This document shows, piece by piece, positions 61,794 to 64,000 of a DNA stretch of 64,000 nt. Source of the DNA: Pseudomonas sp. MTM4 (GTDB lineage Bacteria; Pseudomonadota; Gammaproteobacteria; Pseudomonadales; Pseudomonadaceae); the NCBI RefSeq assembly GCF_019355055.1, contig NZ_CP048411.1, positions 1 to 64,000 of the forward strand, given 5' to 3'. The notes beneath the pieces are model-generated. The model did not search any database, was not told where the DNA came from, and worked only from the letters and a program-made list of their open reading frames with translations. The translations under genes were made by a program, and so were the position numbers. How positions within the stretch are numbered: the first letter of the stretch is position 1; each line of letters begins with the position of its first letter.

Positions 61794-62243
61794 ATGGCGG
61801 CAAAAGTCGAACCCTTCTGGAAGCGCAAAACCCTCGCCGAGCTGGATTCGGTCGAATGGGAGTCGCTGTGCGACGGCTGCGGGTTGTGCTGCCTGCAGAA
61901 GCTCGAGGACGAGGAGGACGGCAGCGTCTACTACACCCGCATCGCCTGCAAATTGCTCGATCTGAAAACCTGCCGCTGCACGAACTACCCCAACCGACGC
62001 GCCAGTGTGCCCGATTGCATTCAGCTGACCGCAGCGGATGCCGCGCAATTCAAGTGGCTGCCACCGACCTGCGGTTATCGACTGGTAGCCGAGGGTAAGG
62101 ATCTCCCGCTCTGGCATCATCTGGTTTGCGGCGACCCGGATGCAGTGCATGCCGAACGGATTTCTCAGTCCGGGCGGATGATCGCCGAGGGCTCCGTCGC
62201 CGAGGACGACTGGGAAGATCACTTGATTTTCCGAGCCGGTTGA
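61794..62243 (+). CDS. YcgN family (UPF0260) Cys-rich protein
   Basis: This 149-residue protein has the family motif [12 protein letters not shown] and further cysteines ([27 protein letters not shown]), which resemble an iron-sulfur or zinc cluster arrangement. The function is unknown. The ATG at 61794 is preferred because the family starts near [11 protein letters not shown]; the frame is open 19 codons further upstream. Confidence 0.87.
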   Translation: MAAKVEPFWKRKTLAELDSVEWESLCDGCGLCCLQKLEDEEDGSVYYTRIACKLLDLKTCRCTNYPNRRASVPDCIQLTAADAAQFKWLPPTCGYRLVAEGKDLPLWHHLVCGDPDAVHAERISQSGRMIAEGSVAEDDWEDHLIFRAG

Positions 62244-62295
62244 ATCTCCGTCTGGGCGCGTCGTCATAGCACTGAACTCAACCTGGAGTCGCTCG

Positions 62296-63522
62296 ATGTC
62301 CCTTCGCCTGTTACCGCTGCTTGCCGTTCTGTTGTTGTCTTTCATCACGACTGCGCACGCCGCCAAGAGCGTCGATGTCGACTTCAACGTCAAGTTCGTC
62401 CCCGAACAGGATATTGCTGAAGTCGAACTGCTTGTAGAAGACGGCAGCGTTATCCAATACATCGATTTCAATCTGGGTGACGAAGGGCTGTACAGCGGCT
62501 TCGTAACCGATCCGGAGGGCAGCTGGCAGGAAGAGAACGGCCGCGGTGTCTGGCGCCCGGTCGCTGGCAAGGCGCGGCTGAGCTATCGGGTCAAGGTTAG
62601 TCACCAGCGCAAGAGCGGACGCTTCGATGCGCGAATGACGGACGACTGGGCGTTGCTGCGCGGTGACGATCTGGTGCCTGCCGGTCGCATGGATCATCAG
62701 GACGGCGTCAAGTTGATTTCCCGACTGCGGATCGAGCTTCCGAAGGAGTGGAAGAGCGTCGAGACGGGCTGGCCCCGCATCGGCAAGAACCGTTTTCGCA
62801 TCGACAATCGCGAGCGCCTGTTCGATCGTCCTACCGGCTGGATTCTTGCCGGCAAGCTCGGTAGTCGTCGGGCCAAGCTCGGCGAAACCGACGTAACAGT
62901 GGCTGGCCCGGTGGGCGAGGGATTGCGGCGGATGGATATCCTTACGCTGCTCACGTTCGTCTGGCCCGAAGTGCAGAACGTGTTCCCACGTGATCCGAAG
63001 AAACTGCTGATCGTCGGCGCTGGAGACCCGATGTGGCGGGGCGGCTTGTCCGGCCCGAACTCCCTGTTCATGCACGCCGATCGGCCGCTGGTTAGCGAAA
63101 ATGGCACCAGCTCACTGGTGCATGAACTCGTTCACGTGTTTAGCCGTATCACCGATGCCGACCGCAGTGACTGGATTAGCGAAGGGCTGGCCGAGTACTA
63201 CGCCATCGAACTGATGCGCAGGGCCGGCGGCATGAGCGAGGATCGATACCAGCGGGTGCGTGAACACCTGACTAAATGGAGTCGCAAAGTCACCAGTCTG
63301 CGGACCGAACATTCCAGCGGTCCCGTCACGGCCAGGGCGGTGTTGCTGTTGCAGGAGCTCGACCGAGAGATCCGACAGCGCACCAAGAACCGACACTCGC
63401 TGGACGATGTCGCGCGCGGTCTGATGCGCCTCGACAAGGCCACCACCGAAGATTTCATTGATATCACCGAAACCATGCTGGGCGGCGCCTCGGCCGTGTT
63501 GGACACCCGTCTGTTGCGTTGA
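62296..63522 (+). CDS. Exported M61-like metallopeptidase-family protein
   Basis: This 408-residue protein has a signal peptide (MSLRLLPLLAVLLLSFITTAHA). A gluzincin motif HELVH occurs near residue 277 in SSLVHELVHVFSRI, and the third ligand Glu is likely in WISEGLAEYYA. It resembles M61 glycyl aminopeptidase-type proteins but lacks a visible PDZ domain. It probably acts in the periplasm; the substrate is unknown. Confidence 0.8.
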   Translation: MSLRLLPLLAVLLLSFITTAHAAKSVDVDFNVKFVPEQDIAEVELLVEDGSVIQYIDFNLGDEGLYSGFVTDPEGSWQEENGRGVWRPVAGKARLSYRVKVSHQRKSGRFDARMTDDWALLRGDDLVPAGRMDHQDGVKLISRLRIELPKEWKSVETGWPRIGKNRFRIDNRERLFDRPTGWILAGKLGSRRAKLGETDVTVAGPVGEGLRRMDILTLLTFVWPEVQNVFPRDPKKLLIVGAGDPMWRGGLSGPNSLFMHADRPLVSENGTSSLVHELVHVFSRITDADRSDWISEGLAEYYAIELMRRAGGMSEDRYQRVREHLTKWSRKVTSLRTEHSSGPVTARAVLLLQELDREIRQRTKNRHSLDDVARGLMRLDKATTEDFIDITETMLGGASAVLDTRLLR

Positions 63523-63576
63523 AAGACGTGAGGTTGGGGCGCGCCTGGGCAGATGACCCGAAACCAAGGAATTGCC

Positions 63577-64000
63577 ATGAGCCTGATCGATTTACGCAGC
63601 GATACGGTCACACAACCTACGACCGGTATGCGCGAGGCCATGCTGAGAGCGCCCACCGGCGATGACGTCTACGGCGAAGATCCTACCATTCGACTGTTGG
63701 AACGAACCCTAGCGACGCAGATGGGCATGCAAGCAGGATTGTTCGTACCCAGCGGCACCATGAGTAATTTGCTGGCGCTGATGTCGCACTGCGAGCGCGG
63801 TGATGAATATGTCACCGGCCAGTTGGCGCACACCTATAAGTACGAGGCGGGTGGCGCCGCGGTGCTCGGTTCCATCCAGCCCCAACCGATCGAAATGGAA
63901 GTTGACGGCTCGCTGGATTTGGAGCGAGTCGCAGCGGTGATCAAGCCGGACGATTTCCATTTCGCCCGGACTCGCCTGCTGGCGCTGGAAAACACCATGC
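63577..64000 (+). CDS. ltaE: Low-specificity L-threonine aldolase, 5' part
   Basis: This gene continues past the window end; 141 codons are present. It starts [18 protein letters not shown], as in threonine aldolases (PLP enzymes splitting threonine to glycine and acetaldehyde), with [14 protein letters not shown] and [14 protein letters not shown] following. GGAATTGCC precedes the ATG. The PLP lysine would lie beyond position 64000. Confidence 0.9.
   Translation, partial: MSLIDLRSDTVTQPTTGMREAMLRAPTGDDVYGEDPTIRLLERTLATQMGMQAGLFVPSGTMSNLLALMSHCERGDEYVTGQLAHTYKYEAGGAAVLGSIQPQPIEMEVDGSLDLERVAAVIKPDDFHFARTRLLALENTM

Overview
The window reads as a contiguous piece of a Pseudomonas chromosome, most likely from the P. 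stutzeri (Stutzerimonas) group. It is GC-rich. Its housekeeping proteins (FadA, TopA, LexA, PsrA, NagZ, UvrB, GltX, DinB) look pseudomonad throughout. The gene order fadA / DUF1653 / topA / DUF6586 / sulA / lexA / psrA / nagZ / methylthioinosine phosphorylase follows what I remember of Pseudomonas genomes, and the periplasmic nitrate reductase operon plus a complete late cobalamin pathway fit P. stutzeri. I see no prophage, insertion sequence, CRISPR array or rRNA operon. Species assignment is inference, because no database was searched.

Layout. 1-10.9 kb: end of the fatty-acid beta-oxidation operon (fadA), topA, the SOS pair lexA-sulA transcribed from a promoter with two LexA boxes, the fatty-acid-sensing regulator psrA with two overlapping operators, and a peptidoglycan-recycling pair (a signal-less YkuD protein and nagZ). 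11-15.6 kb: a WHy-domain lipoprotein, a His-rich SEC-C mini-protein, a DUF2489 protein, the quorum-signal acylase quiP and trmO. 15.7-24 kb: tRNA-Asn, an aromatic/aspartate aminotransferase, uvrB, gltX, a duplicated tRNA-Ala/tRNA-Glu array behind a strong promoter, a thioesterase and dinB. 24-30.6 kb: small lipoprotein and hypothetical genes, a dienelactone-hydrolase-family protein, and napEDABC on the minus strand. 30.8-35.7 kb: MFS transporter, sprT-like gene, two tandem YIP1 membrane proteins, a J-domain protein and ttcA.

35.7-37.5 kb holds the most unusual regulatory architecture. A 42-codon ORF ending in a cluster of Tyr/Phe/Trp codons is followed by a strong intrinsic terminator. After it comes a second, 33-codon ORF with five Tyr codons among its first 13, then a hairpin abutting the Shine-Dalgarno sequence of a DAHP synthase gene, which encodes the first step of aromatic amino acid synthesis. 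37.8-41.9 kb: a 3-methyladenine-glycosylase-like protein, a sirtuin, two tandem NlpC/P60 lipoproteins, a small HNH-like protein and a phosphoesterase.

42-53.8 kb is a cobalamin locus headed by a B12 riboswitch: btuB (outer-membrane uptake), a six-helix protein resembling the BtuM cobalamin transporter, then cobO, cobB, bluB, cobD, cobC, cobQ, cobP, cobT, alpha-ribazole phosphatase and cobS. Most neighbours overlap by a few bases. 53.8-57.2 kb is modEABC on the minus strand with a near-perfect ModE box upstream; it supplies molybdate, which NapA requires. 57.3-64 kb: a periplasmic glutathione peroxidase, a FadL-type porin, a sulfurtransferase, rnd-ycgL, a YcgN-like protein, a secreted metalloprotease-like protein and the 5' part of a threonine aldolase gene cut by the window end.
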